A stretch of DNA of 64,000 nt from Conchocele bisecta. Taxonomy: Eukaryota > Mollusca > Bivalvia > Lucinida > Thyasiridae. The first letter of the stretch is position 1. Each line of letters starts with the position of its first letter. Below the pieces are notes generated by a model. The model had not been told where the DNA came from. It ran no database searches and worked only from the letters and a program-made list of their open reading frames with translations. Position numbers and translations under genes: made by a program. Of the stretch, positions 10,934-22,460 are shown in pieces. The stretch spans positions 85,120,068-85,184,067 of the forward strand of contig CM055275.1 of assembly GCA_029237695.1 (NCBI GenBank), read 5' to 3'.

Positions 10934-11445
10934 GTAAGTGACACATTATTTGTTTGATTGCGAGTTGGCATTGCCAATGGATGTTGAGAAGCGTTGATAA
11001 TCTGGCAGAGATTAATGCAGGGGGTTGTGTATACACTGAATAGGGACAAAATTCCTTGCAACTATATCTACACTGTGAAAATTGCAACTTTACCAGTGAG
11101 GTCCTTCAATCAGAATTAGAAAATGAAGCAAAATTTGTATATTTCAAAGCCATTTTCTCCTATTTTGCGTGCGAATGTGGTGCACATTAATATAGTTTGT
11201 TGACTCTTTTGGAATACAAGTGCTTGGTTGGTCGGGCAAACGTGGAGGCGTAAGTTAACGGTAGTTCCTACCTTGGGATTGCCTAAAACACCAGTAGCCT
11301 ATTTCACCAAAATTGCAAAGTATACTTATCTTGCTAAGTACACTTTGAGGGAGAAATTTTCAATTTAAGAATAAATTTATTAAATTTTATGCGCCCTTTT
11401 GAAAAAAAGGGACGTATTACAGAGTGGCCTGCGGTTCTCTTACCA
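10934..11445. other. Intron sequence, nothing recognised
   Basis: AT-rich and without exon-like reading frames. The only link seen is the short block 'gcgagttggcattgccaat' (about 10960), which recurs in reverse inside the palindromic segment near 33620 and its duplicate near 56480. Confidence 0.5.
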
Positions 11446-11812
11446 GGGCCCGGTTGCTCAAAGCTTCTGTTAGCTTAACAGACTGTTAAATCCTTAGGGC
11501 CCGGTTGCTCAAAGCTTCTGTTAGCTTAACAGACTGTTAAATCCTTAGGGCCCGGTTGCTCAAAGCTTCTGTTAGCTTAACAGACTGTTAAATCCTTAGG
11601 GCCCGGTTGCTTAAAGCTTCTGTTAGCTTAACGGACTGTTAAATCCTTAGGGCTCGGTTGCTCAAAGCTTATGTTAGCTTAACGGACTGTTAAATCCTTA
11701 GGGCCTGGTTGCTCAAAGCTTCTGTTAGCTTAACAGACTGTTAAATCCTTAGCATTGCTAAGGATTTAACAGTCTGTTAAGCTAACAGAAGCTTTGAGCA
11801 ACCGGGCCCAGG
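11446..11812. repeat. 51-bp tandem repeat capped by an inverted copy
   Basis: Six head-to-tail units with starts at 11446, 11497, 11548, 11599, 11650 and 11701, each beginning gggcccggttgctcaaagc and containing ttagcttaacagactgttaa. An inverted unit follows at 11757-11812. The inverted unit can pair with any direct unit, giving alternative hairpins. Confidence 0.95.
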
Positions 11813-11816
11813 CGAA

Positions 11817-12770
11817 TTGCAATTCCTGGAGCGCAGGATTGCAATTCGCGTTCCCATTAATTGCGATTGGACTGCAATCGGACTGCAATCATGTCACTGC
11901 GGTCAAAGAGTTGGTTGTGGAATTGCAATACTTATATCCGCTTTTAATTGCGGTTTACGCTCCTTTTTTTCTTTAAACTGCAAAAGAATGACCGCTTTAC
12001 GCTGCGCTCTGTGGTCAAACCAGCAGACCGCTCTGCTTGACCAATGCGGCAATAAAATCGAAATAGTTGATTTTTTCTAACGAAAAGATGTATTTTCCTA
12101 TCTGTATTTAGCCATTTAAAATCCAATAAAATATACATAAATAGTAGAATTAGGTGTATATATTTCACATATTATTAACATTTTGTTTATCGTAATCAAG
12201 GATGTCCCAGACGAGTCTTTCCAAACGCAATTTTAGCTTAATCAAGTTTGCCCTCTTGCGTATCAAGGCAACGTAATGGCCGCCTATCTCAGAAATAGTC
12301 TATTTTAACTAGTTCAGTCACATTGAGACCACTACAGGCAGCCAATCGTCCCTGGCATGGCAACTAAACAGGTGGACTCTTTTTTGCTCTACTTTTCAAT
12401 GTCCCCGGAAGTCAAACCATGTATCAATACATCCATGTTATAGTGGGTGAGCCAGAGGGGGTGACCACTACCACTTGGGGGGGGGGGCAAATTGTCACTA
12501 TGATTTATGGTCAGGTCTATATCTCAGTATAATAAAACTGCATGATAGCAGTTTGGATCTTGTAGCTTAACGGTTTTATGGCATGTTTTGTAGACCCCCC
12601 TCGATGAAAAAAATGCCCCATAAAAAAATCACAGTTTTAACAACTACTGCTAATAACTACACTGAAAAACATTCAATTGATTTGAAAGTTACTGAAATTG
12701 TTTGTCTAATGACTCTTAAACTGTAAAGAGTTAACAATTGCTCAAAATCCAAGATGGCCGCCAAAAAACA
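11817..12770. repeat. Left long inverted arm of the large element
   Basis: The outer terminal block is 11817-11860 and the subterminal 'gaccgc' motifs run to about 12060. The inner conserved block is 12443-12590, with a G-run at 12477-12487, and 'ccaagatggccgcc' lies at about 12749. The arm aligns inverted to 21725-22460, with gaps. Confidence 0.6.
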
Positions 12771-13404
12771 CTAATTTTACTATGTGTACTTAAATTATGC
12801 TAGTAGTACAAATTTTTCAATGGAGTGGGTTTCTAAATGTACAATTTCATTGCATTTATGTTTGAAAAAGTCCGAATTGCTTAATTCCAGCAGTTGGTTA
12901 CATACAAAACAAAATGGCTGCCATAAATAACTACGTTTATGTATTGTAAAGGAAAAATGCACTTTTATTACAAATATGCATATATGATGATACAATTGTT
13001 ATTCAAACATATACAATGTACATAGTACCACATATTTGACCATGTTTATCATGTATAGATACATAATTATACCAAATAGTTTGATGTGGGTAAATCCAAG
13101 ATGGCCACCAGTAAAATTTCGGAAACATGTTATGTTTGGCAGATTAATTGAGATACAACTTTTTCAAAAAGAAACGATGTAGGATTCAATACCAACCAAG
13201 GTAATTGTGTATACTTATGTAACTATTTATCGAGTAATCTATTGCTAAAAGTGCTCACAAAATATGTTATTAATACAAACTATGTAATTAAACAACATGT
13301 ATGCTATAACCAATGGTGCTTACAAATACGATTGATAATACGACTTAATGTCAATTGTCGATAACCGAATGTCCATTATACCTGCACATGACATCAATAC
13401 TATG

Positions 13405-14816
13405 TTGTATTCAAATGTGAAGTTCGTCTTCATCTCTATCATAAAGGTCAACTTCTGCAGTCCCCTTGGGTTCAAACTCGTCAGAACGTTGATTAGTGCA
13501 GTCTCTTAGTCGACACATGTCTGTGCATCTCAGTCCATTTGACAGACAGACACAAGATGGTAATTTGCACAGCCGAGCACAATTGCAAGACAGCAGCTCC
13601 AAACCGCTTCAGGAGCTGGTAATCCGTCCATCCAGCCAATGTTGAGATGACGCTGTCCTTCCAACCATGTGTCTCTGTGGTGATGGCCTTTCTGGATCTG
13701 CTACAAGGCTTCGCTTCCACATAGCAGCCTGGTAATTTGCACGTAATGCATGCTTAAATAGGCAGTTCCTGCATGGTGGCATTTGATGGGATTCAATTTT
13801 CCCCCTTTTCGAGCAGAAAATATTGTACCACAAGTCATTTATGTTGGATGTTTGTGGTTTTACTGCATAGAGCAGGCAAACAAATGCTTCTGTGTGTAGG
13901 TTTCCCTTACATCTGGATTTGCCTTGATAATCTGCAAGGCCCTGAGCTTCCTTTTCCCAGCGAATGCACTCGTGGTATCGCAGCCAGTGAATGCATGCAT
14001 TCCAATAAGTGCACCGCAAACACCAGGTCCAATAGCTGCAGTGATTGTTTCAACGTTAATCAATCGTGTGCATTTTAATGAAAAGTGGTACACTAATGCT
14101 TTCACAAAATCCTAGACATAGAACAAGCACGTCTGTGTCATCTGAGCATATGACGTCAGCTTTGTACCCTGCATCTGCAACATGTGTCGCATGAAGCAGT
14201 AATCACACATCTGCCTCTTCGTGTGTACTCTGTAATGCATAAATCTCTTCACAACAATTATCTGATCTGCCAACACTTTTCCACGTGTGTCACGATTACG
14301 ACCTTTCCTTGTAGCTTGTGTGTACTTTGGCTTCTGCCACTCATGAACAAGAAACTCTATTAAGCTACTTTTGTTGTTGACTTGTTTTAAGAATGATCTC
14401 CACTGTCGTACTGTTTGTGTTGAGCTGATATTGTGCAACTGGAGACTTTGCCCTTCGTCTCATTCTTCATATGTGTCAAACAAAACATCTATCCGGTTGC
14501 TTTCCGAGCCTTCTTTACATATCATGCCATGGATGGATATTGCAATATCATCAAAAGTTGAGATGTTGGGCTTCACCTTCTGGACTAAACTCATTCCATC
14601 AAGTACTGTTGCTGAATTTGCTGGTGTTGATAATTTCTGAAAGTGTTTGGCCAACACAACAGCTTTCGTTGTTTTCCTCGGGGTCCCTTCGGGGGTTGCC
14701 AATGTCCATGGTAGCGGACCATGTGGGTGGGAGAAGAGCTTCTCGTATCAAGAGCACGACTTTGTGCTATTACAATTATTCTGCCGAATAATGAGCTATT
14801 ACTGTGTGCTTCTTTA
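13405..14816 (-). pseudogene. 3' part of GCDTT-family gene (uncharacterised), decayed
   Basis: Read on the minus strand from 14816, the pieces in order are: SNSSLFGRIIVIAQSRALD; a frameshift to ATPEGTPRKTTKAVVLAKHF with ATVLDGMSLVQKVKPN and EGSESNRIDVLFD; a shift to ISSTQTVRQWRSFLKQ; GALIGMHAFTGCDTTSAF at about 13962-13997; a shift to SKRGKIESHQMPPCRNCLFK; and a shift to a Cys-rich end, LSCNCARLCKLPSCVCLSNG, then LRCTDMCRLRDC, with a stop at 13411. I recognise this order from a large uncharacterised protein family in molluscs, fish and other animals. 'TGCD' before a Gly/Lys-rich segment recalls FEN1/PIN-type nucleases, but that is only a resemblance. At least four frame changes make it non-functional as it stands. 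Confidence 0.75.
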
Positions 14817-14818
14817 TA

Positions 14819-16738
14819 CCATATTCTTGCGATTATAGGTCGCAAGAGTGCATAAGACGCACCCCTATTTTCAGTCCAAAATCTGGGGGAAAATGTCTAC
14901 ATGAGATTATAAGACGCACCCAATTTTCCTAACAAAATGAAACAAAAAAAACTAAAAAAAAACTCGCAAAGTTGTTGTTGTTATTTATTCCCCCACACTG
15001 TTTTTTTATTCGTACCTTGGACGTTTTTGTCTGTATTTTCCCCATCATAGTTTGCTATGTCCGTAATTTGCCGACTGTGAACTCGGTAGTACACGCTTCA
15101 CTATAACACGTTCTCGGTTAGTACACAGTTGTGCATTGGCTCCCGATATTTTTGCCTTATTTGTATATCAAAATCGTGTTAAATGTGTAACAGACTATTG
15201 TCATAAATCGTGTTATATTTGCGATCATATTGCTGCCCAAAGTGGTATTATATTGTTATTATTGATTGCGGTATGTATTATCTCTTTTCAACACCATTTA
15301 CGGAAACTATTTTCGAAATTAATATCAGCGAAATATGGCGACAGATCTGCGTATAATCCAGAGTGTTTTTTTTAACCCGTTCCTTTCTGAATACACATTT
15401 ACGGATATGAAATTTATTAAATATTTTATTTTTATTTTTATTATTTCTCACTGAAAGTACATGTTGTGACCACTCATTTGAACCGTCTCGACGAAACGGT
15501 TTAAATGGTGATCGCGGCATATACTTCTGAGTGCATAGAAGGAAAATATTTAGGATTTTCCGCAAACATAAGCGTATCCTCAGCATGAAATGGGTTACTG
15601 ATTGCCCCCATGATGCCGCACACATCAAAAAAGCGTGTTGACCAATCAGTGCAATTTCAAAACATAGCCCAAAGGTCACACAGTTTATTGCCTCGTGCTG
15701 AATGATGACATAAGATAAGCACCTGTTGACACGGTTGGGTGTTATCGATTTTTTTCCACAAAGCAACACACAACTTTCGCCTGTACAGTATGTAATATTT
15801 CAAAATCAGTTGTATCTTCCGTAAATGACGCTGACAGCAGCCTATAGCTAGGACGAATTTGCATTGTCCGCTGACGTAATTATAATGTTTTAATTAGAGA
15901 TTGGCGAACATTGTAAACCATGTGCAGACTACGCAAATCCACCGCCTGGTCTGGTCGCTAATGCAATAAGCCGGGATTTTTCAGAGATAGAGACCCAATT
16001 CACATAAACACGTTTGCCGTGTCATAAATAGAGTCTGGTTCTCGTTAGTATTGCTTCACTGGGTGGGACGCATCAGACAGGGTACCAGTTTAGTGACGAA
16101 TACGAAACTGACATCAGCAACCGCGTGTGTTGATATGGCTTTATGTTGTAAATCTTGACACGCGGTGTGTTTGATGTCGGCCAGCTGACTTAGGCTTGCC
16201 ACTTTCATCAGCATCGTGTAAACACACAGTTTCGAAACTATGATGGAGTTTTATAACTTTCGTGGGATTGCATTATGCATATTGGGATTTACCGTTAATG
16301 GCATCATGCAATATTTTTCACGGCAAAATGACACGACCGATATGGGCCCGGTAAATGTTTCAAAAGATAATTAAAATAATAGAGGCCAGATTGTGATTCG
16401 GCAGAGAAAATGTCGACCGGATCTGATCTTGGTATACACTGTTCGCCTTCGCCTTCGGTATAGAAAATGTGTACCGAATGTGACACAGGGCCGGAACGAG
16501 TAAGGCGCGAACTGTTTACAATACGAATCCAATATTCCAATACCGGATTTTACCCCAAAGACTAACAACAACAACAAATGTAGGAACTCATTTTTATTTT
16601 TTTTATTTTTGGTCGTTTATGTCAATATTTCGGGTGGAAAAAAATGCTCATGTATCTACATGTATTTATAAGACGCAGGGGCTTTCTGGGATACAAATCT
16701 GAGTAAAAAAAATGCGACTTATAATCGCAAGAATACGG
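14819..16738. mobile_element. TA-flanked TIR element, 1,920 bp, nested in the pseudogene
   Basis: The termini are CCATATTCTTGCGATTATA and TATAATCGCAAGAATACGG, inverted with one mismatch and flanked by TA at 14817-14818 and 16739-16740. Both ends carry 'ataagacgca' motifs internal to the TIR. The interior has the decayed 'gaaccgtctcgacgaaacgg' hairpin (15455-15530) but no recognised transposase. The TA duplication suggests the Tc1/mariner-pogo group, non-autonomous. It interrupts the GCDTT-family reading frame after ..TFTSLS. Confidence 0.8.
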
Positions 16739-16740
16739 TA

Positions 16741-18197
16741 CTCAAGCTTGTGAAGGTCTCCAATCTTTGCTTCTGTAGAGGATCATGGAACTTCTGTTGC
16801 GGTGGATCTGTTTGAAGCCTTTCTTCTTTGAATTTGTCATATGTCTGTTTTCCCATTGCTTTGGCAATCATTAGATCATGTCTCACATCTTGTGGAACTG
16901 CGATTGCTGTCGAAATATACACACTGTTTTCATTTTCTTCAAACGGGTTAATCCAATTTTCAAGGACTTCAACCACAGCCGTGACACTCTTTTCATCTTT
17001 CTCGAATCGGGGTTTTTGCAACTCTGAATGGTTTAGTCCAGATTTGTTTTTCCGTGTCAGTTCTCGCAGGTTATAAGGAAGCCACTACGATATTTGGCTG
17101 TTAATTAAAATCGGTTGACTGCGGAAGTCTTTTGGTAGAACTTCGTCGTCCCTCCTGTTGTCTGTGTGTCTTTATTGACAGTCATTTCTGTGGTCTGATC
17201 CACTGGGAGGGGGCCAAATGGATTGTTGTCTGAAAGTTGTACGGAGAATCCTCCATCACGAAAATGACTATACACGGCGGGATGATCAGCTTGCAGATTA
17301 CTCATCTGGGCATAATAGACAGTACGATATCGTGCGTAGTTCAATCGGTCGTAGGCAAAGCACCATGGTATTAGATTTAGTATGGCGGCAAGATGCAACT
17401 CCCAATTTCCTTCCCTAGAAGCTCTGATCAGGTTCAACAATATTGCACCAACTATTCGATGTATGACATCCTGAATGCAGAAATATCCCCGTTGTTGTGT
17501 CTTAGATTGCTAGATATACATTCCAGAGGGAGATCACCTCTTTCAGATCACCACATTGCATAATATCATCAAAGTTCTCCTGACATTGGTCATCGTGGAG
17601 TTCATGTACCTGTGTCATAAATATTGCCATCACTTCGCTACTGTTGGTGTGTCTTGTTTCCAGCCACTGAATAAATCCTTGCCATGCCAAGCGCATGAGA
17701 CCTTCATATATGATCTTATGTACCCGAACAGCGCGGTTATACATCTTAACGTCCATGCACCATGCACAACTAAACCAGCTTCAATGCATATATCACGCAG
17801 TCCCGCGTCCTGAAACTGCCGTCCAATAATAGCGAGCAGCGTCATTATTGTATGGAAGGTACCCAGTCGAATGACTATATGGGAATATCTCTCTTTGTGT
17901 TTCCATAGTATTTCTGTAGCCTTTCCATAGAGGGCCTGGTCCATGACTACAACAATACCACCCAGCTTCAATTGCTGTCTCAGCAGCTCTGATTGACGTA
18001 TAGTTTCAAGTACTGTTGACATGTCAGTCGCTGGAGCGTTAATTGTTGGGAGATACCCTATCACATCTTTGAATGCTCCGTGTAATAATATTGAAGCCTG
18101 TTCAACTTGGTATAGTCTGGCTCTCAGGATCAATCTGTCTGGTTAGCATCCACAGAAAGTCTTTGTTCTCAGCCTTTTGTATGTTCATGGTGGCCAT
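16741..18197 (-). pseudogene. 5' part of GCDTT-family gene (uncharacterised), decayed
   Basis: From the ATG at 18197 the minus strand reads MATMNIQKAENKDFLWMLTR. A TGA at 18104-18102 stands where the family has Trp in a 'PSWTGFN' motif. A frameshift leads to DVIGYLPTINAPATDMSTVL, IVVVMDQALYGKATEILW, HIVIRLGTFHTIMTLLAIIG; then VSCAWHGKDLFSGW, LNYARYRTVYYAQMSNL, DGGFSVQLSDNNPFGPLPVD, VNKDTQTTGGT; then AVVEVLENWINPFEE and FHDPLQKQRLETFTSL. The order matches the N-terminal half of the same uncharacterised family as 13405-14816. It continues there beyond the nested element. Function is unknown; it is often repeated in genomes, which fits mobile-element cargo. Confidence 0.75.
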
Positions 18198-18359
18198 TTT
18201 GAATTTTACAAAATATATTATCAATATGTAAATGACTCAATTATTTAATGACAGTGTAAATTTGTCTGTGAAACCAATTAGCCTATAGCAATTCATTGAT
18301 AAAACTATTATTAGATGTACATTACGTTACAGCAAAGACATAGCAAACATATGATTTAT

Positions 18360-19110
18360 TGTCCGCCATCTTAATTGTATCCCCCGGACTCCGTCGGGGG
18401 ATACTGTGGATTTGACAGCGCGCTGCGTCCGCGTCCGCGTCCGCGGTCCGCGGTCCGCGTTCGCGGTCCGCGTCCGCCGCAGACACTTCTTGTCCGGAGC
18501 ATAACTCGAACACCCTTTGGAATATTTTCATGAAACTTCACACATGCATAGACCACGACCCGAAGGTGTGTCGCGCACAAGAATGACAACACTTGCATAG
18601 CTAATTTTTGAGTTATCTCCCTTTTTTGTTTCTCGCACTGATTTCGTGTCCGGAGCATAACTCCACCACCCTTTCAAATATTTTCATTGAAACTTCACAC
18701 ATGCATAGACCCCAGACCCGAAGGGTGTGTCGCGCACATAAGAATGACAACTCTTGCCATAGCTAATTTTTTAGTTATTCCCTTTTTTGTTTCGCGCACT
18801 GATTGACCATAACTCGACCACCCTTTGGAATATTTTTATGAAACTTAACACATTCAATTAGACCACGAACCGAAGGTGTGTCGTGCACAAGAATGACAAC
18901 TCTTGCATAGCTATTTTTTTATTTATCTCCCTTTTTTGTTTTCGCTCACTGATTTCCTGTCCGGAGCATAACTCGACCACCCTTTGGAATATTTTCATGA
19001 AACTTCACACATGCATAGACCACGACCCGGAGGTGTGTCGCGCACAAGAATGACAACTCTTGCGTAGCTAATTTTTCATTTATCTCCCTTTTTTGTTTTG
19101 CGCACTCTAC
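18360..19110. repeat. ~156-bp tandem repeat, 'ggagcataactcgaacaccc' type, with a GC-rich cap
   Basis: Four units start near 18496, 18652, 18806 and 18963, each containing tttggaatattttcatgaaa, cacacatgcatagaccacga and a 'tatctcccttttttg' block. A (tccgcg)-rich stretch at 18424-18478 precedes them. Further units occur at 20105-20160, 21200-21505, 25490-25735 and 46750-46995. The minus-strand frames are open by composition only. Confidence 0.85.
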
Positions 19111-19431
19111 AAACTGGACAATAATGCATGAAGACCTGTTTTCTCGTCTGCTCTGTACACCTTTTCTCGTGTGCTCTGTACACCTTACCTGTAGAGAGAA
19201 CAATAGAAACTGGGAGAACCATGTGCTAGCATGGGCTAGCATGTGCAGATGTCCAGTGCTTGACCACTGCTGACCAGGTAATTTATACAGGTAAATCACT
19301 ACATTGGGTACTGTGTTGAAAATATTGTGGCATTATGTGGACCTGTGCAGATATATGTAGATAAATATAGGACTATTAAAAAAAATCTGGTCTCCAATAG
19401 CAAGCATTATTATTTTTAAACTTTTTTTTTT

Positions 19432-19464
<33 letters not shown>

Positions 19465-19940
19465 CATTTTTTTTTTCAAATTATTTTTCAATTTGACTGA
19501 AAACAAAATCTGGGCTCCAGTAGCAAGCATTATTATTTTTAAAAAAAAAAATCCATTTTTTTTTTTCATTTTTTTTTTCAAATTATTTTTCAATTTTTGT
19601 CCAGTAGCATAAGGTCGTAAGTGCTATATACAGACTATTCACCTGTGCATGTGCTAGCATGTGCAACTGACCACTGACCACTTACAGGTAATTTATACAG
19701 GTAAATGATTATATTACATTTCTGTAAACTGTGTTGAAAATATTGTGGCATTATGTGGACCTGTGCAGATATATGTAGATAAATATAGGACTATTCAAAC
19801 AAATTCTGGGCTCCAGTAGCAAGCATTATTATTTTTAATTTTTAAACTTTTTTTCCATTTTTTTTTTTTCATTTTTTTTTTCAAATTCTTTTTCAATTTT
19901 GTCTAGTAGCATAAGGTCGTAAGTGCTATATACAGACTAT
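19110..19940. repeat. Duplicated ~410-bp unit with poly-T tracts
   Basis: The block gtaatttatacaggtaaat .. tgtggcattatgtggacctg .. caagcattattatttttaa occurs at about 19277-19420 and again at about 19688-19840. Each is followed by long T tracts (19427-19464, 19553-19580, 19848-19880). Tract lengths are unreliable. Confidence 0.75.
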
Positions 19941-19955
19941 TATCATATAATAAAA

Positions 19956-20019
19956 CAATTATTGACTAGTGAGCCATAGAATATAATCTGATATTCTATG
20001 GTTCACTAGTCAATAATTG
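19956..20019. repeat. Hairpin, 64 bp
   Basis: caattattgactagtgagcc pairs with its near-perfect complement (one mismatch) around a short aatctg loop. It is not seen elsewhere in the window. Confidence 0.8.
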
Positions 20020-20173
20020 TATAATATGTTCGGGCCAGTGAAAATTGCTTTCGGGCCCAGGCTCGAGGTCAAGGCGGGACAAGGCGAGGCATCTGATTCC
20101 GCGGAATTCTTGTTTACTTATCTCCCTTTGTTGTTTCGTGCTCTGATTTTGTATCCAGAGCATAACTCGAACA

Positions 20174-21120
20174 CGCATATACGCATTGCTCTAATGGTCC
20201 TCTACCGCCCTGTGCCAAATCCACGTTCGTTCTGCCCCCGTCAAGCCCAGGGTCAAGGTCACATACTTAGTGCTTCAAAAACATTAAGCTTGGGTAAATA
20301 TACTTATACTTTCTGTTTTCTTTCATGGATCATGGATCATCTTCATATTTCATATACGCATTGCTCTAATGGTCCTCTACCGCCCTGTGCCAAATCCACG
20401 TTCGTCCTGCCCCACCAATCCCAGGGTCAAGGTCACATACTTGGTACTTCAAAAACTTTAACGCTCAGGTAAATATCTTATAATTTTTATTTCCATTCAC
20501 GGATCAACTTCATATTTCATATACGCGTTGCTCTAATGGTCGTCTACCGCCCTGTGCCAAATCCACGTTCGTCCTGCCCCCGCCAAGCCCAGGGTCAAGG
20601 TCACATACTTAGTGCTTCAAAAACTTTTAACACTCGGGTAAATCTTATAATTTCTGTTTTCTTTCATGGATCATCTTCATATTTCATATACGCATTGCTC
20701 TAATGGTCCTCTACCGCCCTGTGCCAAATCCACGTTCGTCCTGCCCCCGCCAATCCCAGGGTCAAGGTCACATACTTGGTGCTTCAAAAACTTTAATGCT
20801 CAGGTAAATATCTTATAATTTTTCTTTCCATTCACGGATCAACTTCATATTTCATATATGCGTTGCTCTAATGGTCCTCTACCGCCCTGTGCCAAATCCA
20901 CGTTCGTCCCGCCCCCGCCAAGCCCAGGGTTAACATCATACGCTCAGGTAAATATCTTATAATTTCTGTTTTTTGTCACGGATCAGCTTCATATTTCATA
21001 TATGCATTGCTCTAATGGTCCTCTACCGCCCTGTGCCAAATCCACGTTTGTCCTGCCCCCGCCAAGCCCAGGGTCAAGGTCACATACTTGGTGCTTCAAA
21101 AACTTTAACGCTCAGGTAAA
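20174..21120. repeat. ~168-bp tandem repeat, six units
   Basis: Units start near 20176, 20351, 20518, 20686, 20853 and 20997, each with gctctaatggtcctctaccg, ccctgtgccaaatccacgtt and agggtcaaggtcacatactt. The fifth unit is shortened by about 24 bp. It sits inside the large inverted-repeat element. Confidence 0.9.
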
Positions 21121-21724
21121 AGAAAATTTTGACTTGCAATTTGGCCTCATTTATTATCAAAGCGATATGTGGGACATCCGTGTTCTATGAACACATTTTC
21201 TAGTTTATTAAACTTCACACATGCATAGAAGACGACCCAAAGGTGTGTCTCACGTAAGAATGACAACTCTTGCGTCGTTAATTTCTTAGTTATCTCCCTT
21301 TGTTGTTTCGTGCACTGATTTCGTGTCTGGAGCATAACTCGAACACCCTTTGGAATATTTTCATGAAACTTCACACATGCATAGACCACGACCCTAAAGG
21401 TGTGTCCCGCAAGAATGACAACTCTTGCATCACTAATTCTTTAGTTATCTCCCTTTGTTTTTCCGTCACTGATTTTGTCTCCGGAGCATAACTCGAACAC
21501 CCTTTTTTCAAACTACTTGTGTATCTGGGGAGGGGGATACACATGCGCTTGTCGACAAGCGTCCATTTCTAGTTATAGGTATTTATTTCATACATACGGA
21601 AGCAGAAAAAAATATTCAACATTTAAAAATATGTTATAAGTAATGGGTTAACGTAATGAAGCAATAAAAATTATTAATAACAACATATGGACTTAACATT
21701 TTGCTGTAGTGGATAAAAACATAT

Positions 21725-22460
21725 GGTTTTTGGCGGCCATCTTGAATATTGGTAGCCATCTTGGATACAAGTATGGAATTTTGATTTTCTTCAAAGTATA
21801 AACCATAAGCCTTCTGCTTCAGAACAATCATGGTGCGTGGTTACCTTGTATAGTGTGTTTATTTGCTATATTCGCAAAAAAAATGTTTTTATGAACCGCA
21901 AATTTGTCCGCGAGGGGCGGTTACATAAAAGGCCATAAAATCGTTAAGCTACAAGGTTCAAACTGCGATATCTAGATAATATCTAGAGATGTATACCTTT
22001 CCATAAAATATAGTGGCAATTTGCCCCCCCCCCCCAGGTGGTAGTGATAACACTATTTTCAGAGGTCTGGCTCATCCCCTACCTGTATATTCAATGCGTA
22101 ATGTAATGGAGTAATTTAAATTCCACCTACATCAGGCTGTTTTTGTCGGTAAACTAAAGGAAAATATGCGAAAATAGCCTGCTGTTGGAATCCATCGGTA
22201 CAGCGAAACCTTGACCGCTAGACCGCAGCAGAGACCACGTTTGGTACGCGTAACGCTAAGTTTTTACCGCAAATAGCGAAAGAATGACCGCACAAACGGT
22301 ATCGCGAAAGAATGACCGCACAATTGTATCGCGAAAGAATGACCGCACAAACGGTATCGCGAAAGAATGACCTCAAAAATGGGACCGCGATTGGACCGCA
22401 ATTAGACTGAAATTTCAGAGGGGACAAATTGCAATTCAAGGACCGCTGGATTGCAATTCT
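21725..22460. repeat. Right long inverted arm of the large element
   Basis: Contains, in reverse orientation to the left arm, ggcggccatcttg (about 21731), ggccataaaatcgttaagct (21931-21950), a C-run at 22024-22035, ggtagtgataacact, ctggctcatcccct, then a cluster of gaatgaccgcacaa units (22268-22375) and the terminal attgcaattc block ending at about 22460. Confidence 0.6.

Larger units (their letters stand above)
11817..22460 (-). mobile_element. Large inverted-repeat element (~10.6 kb) carrying a decayed gene
   Basis: Two long segments are inverted relative to each other. The outer part at the left reads gaattgcaattcctgga.. ggattgcaattc; at the right, in reverse complement, gaattgcaatccagcgg.. 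gaattgcaattt. Both are followed by clusters of 'gaccgc/gcggtc' (11890-12060 and 22200-22400). Further in, 12443-12590 (gggtgagccagagg, ccactaccacttgggg, caaattgtcactat, tagcttaacggttttatggc) matches the reverse complement of 21925-22080. Both arms then carry 'caagatggccgccaaaaa'. The minus-strand pseudogene lies between. I infer one DNA transposon with long, diverged terminal repeats. No target-site duplication was resolved, and satellites fill 18360-21540. Confidence 0.55.

Noticed and set aside
15278..15769. 163-codon minus-strand frame within the nested TIR element
   Set aside because: It runs across the decayed gaaccgtctc hairpin and shows no transposase motif.
18371..19299. Minus-strand frames with 'VVVYACVKFHENIPKG' seen at several places (also 21147, 25438, 46701)
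   Set aside because: They are translations of the ~156-bp repeat, which occurs as non-coding units across the window; similarity between the frames reflects repeat identity.
20017..20472. 151-codon frame with repeated RPVPNPRSF-like words
   Set aside because: It is a translation of the 168-bp tandem repeat.
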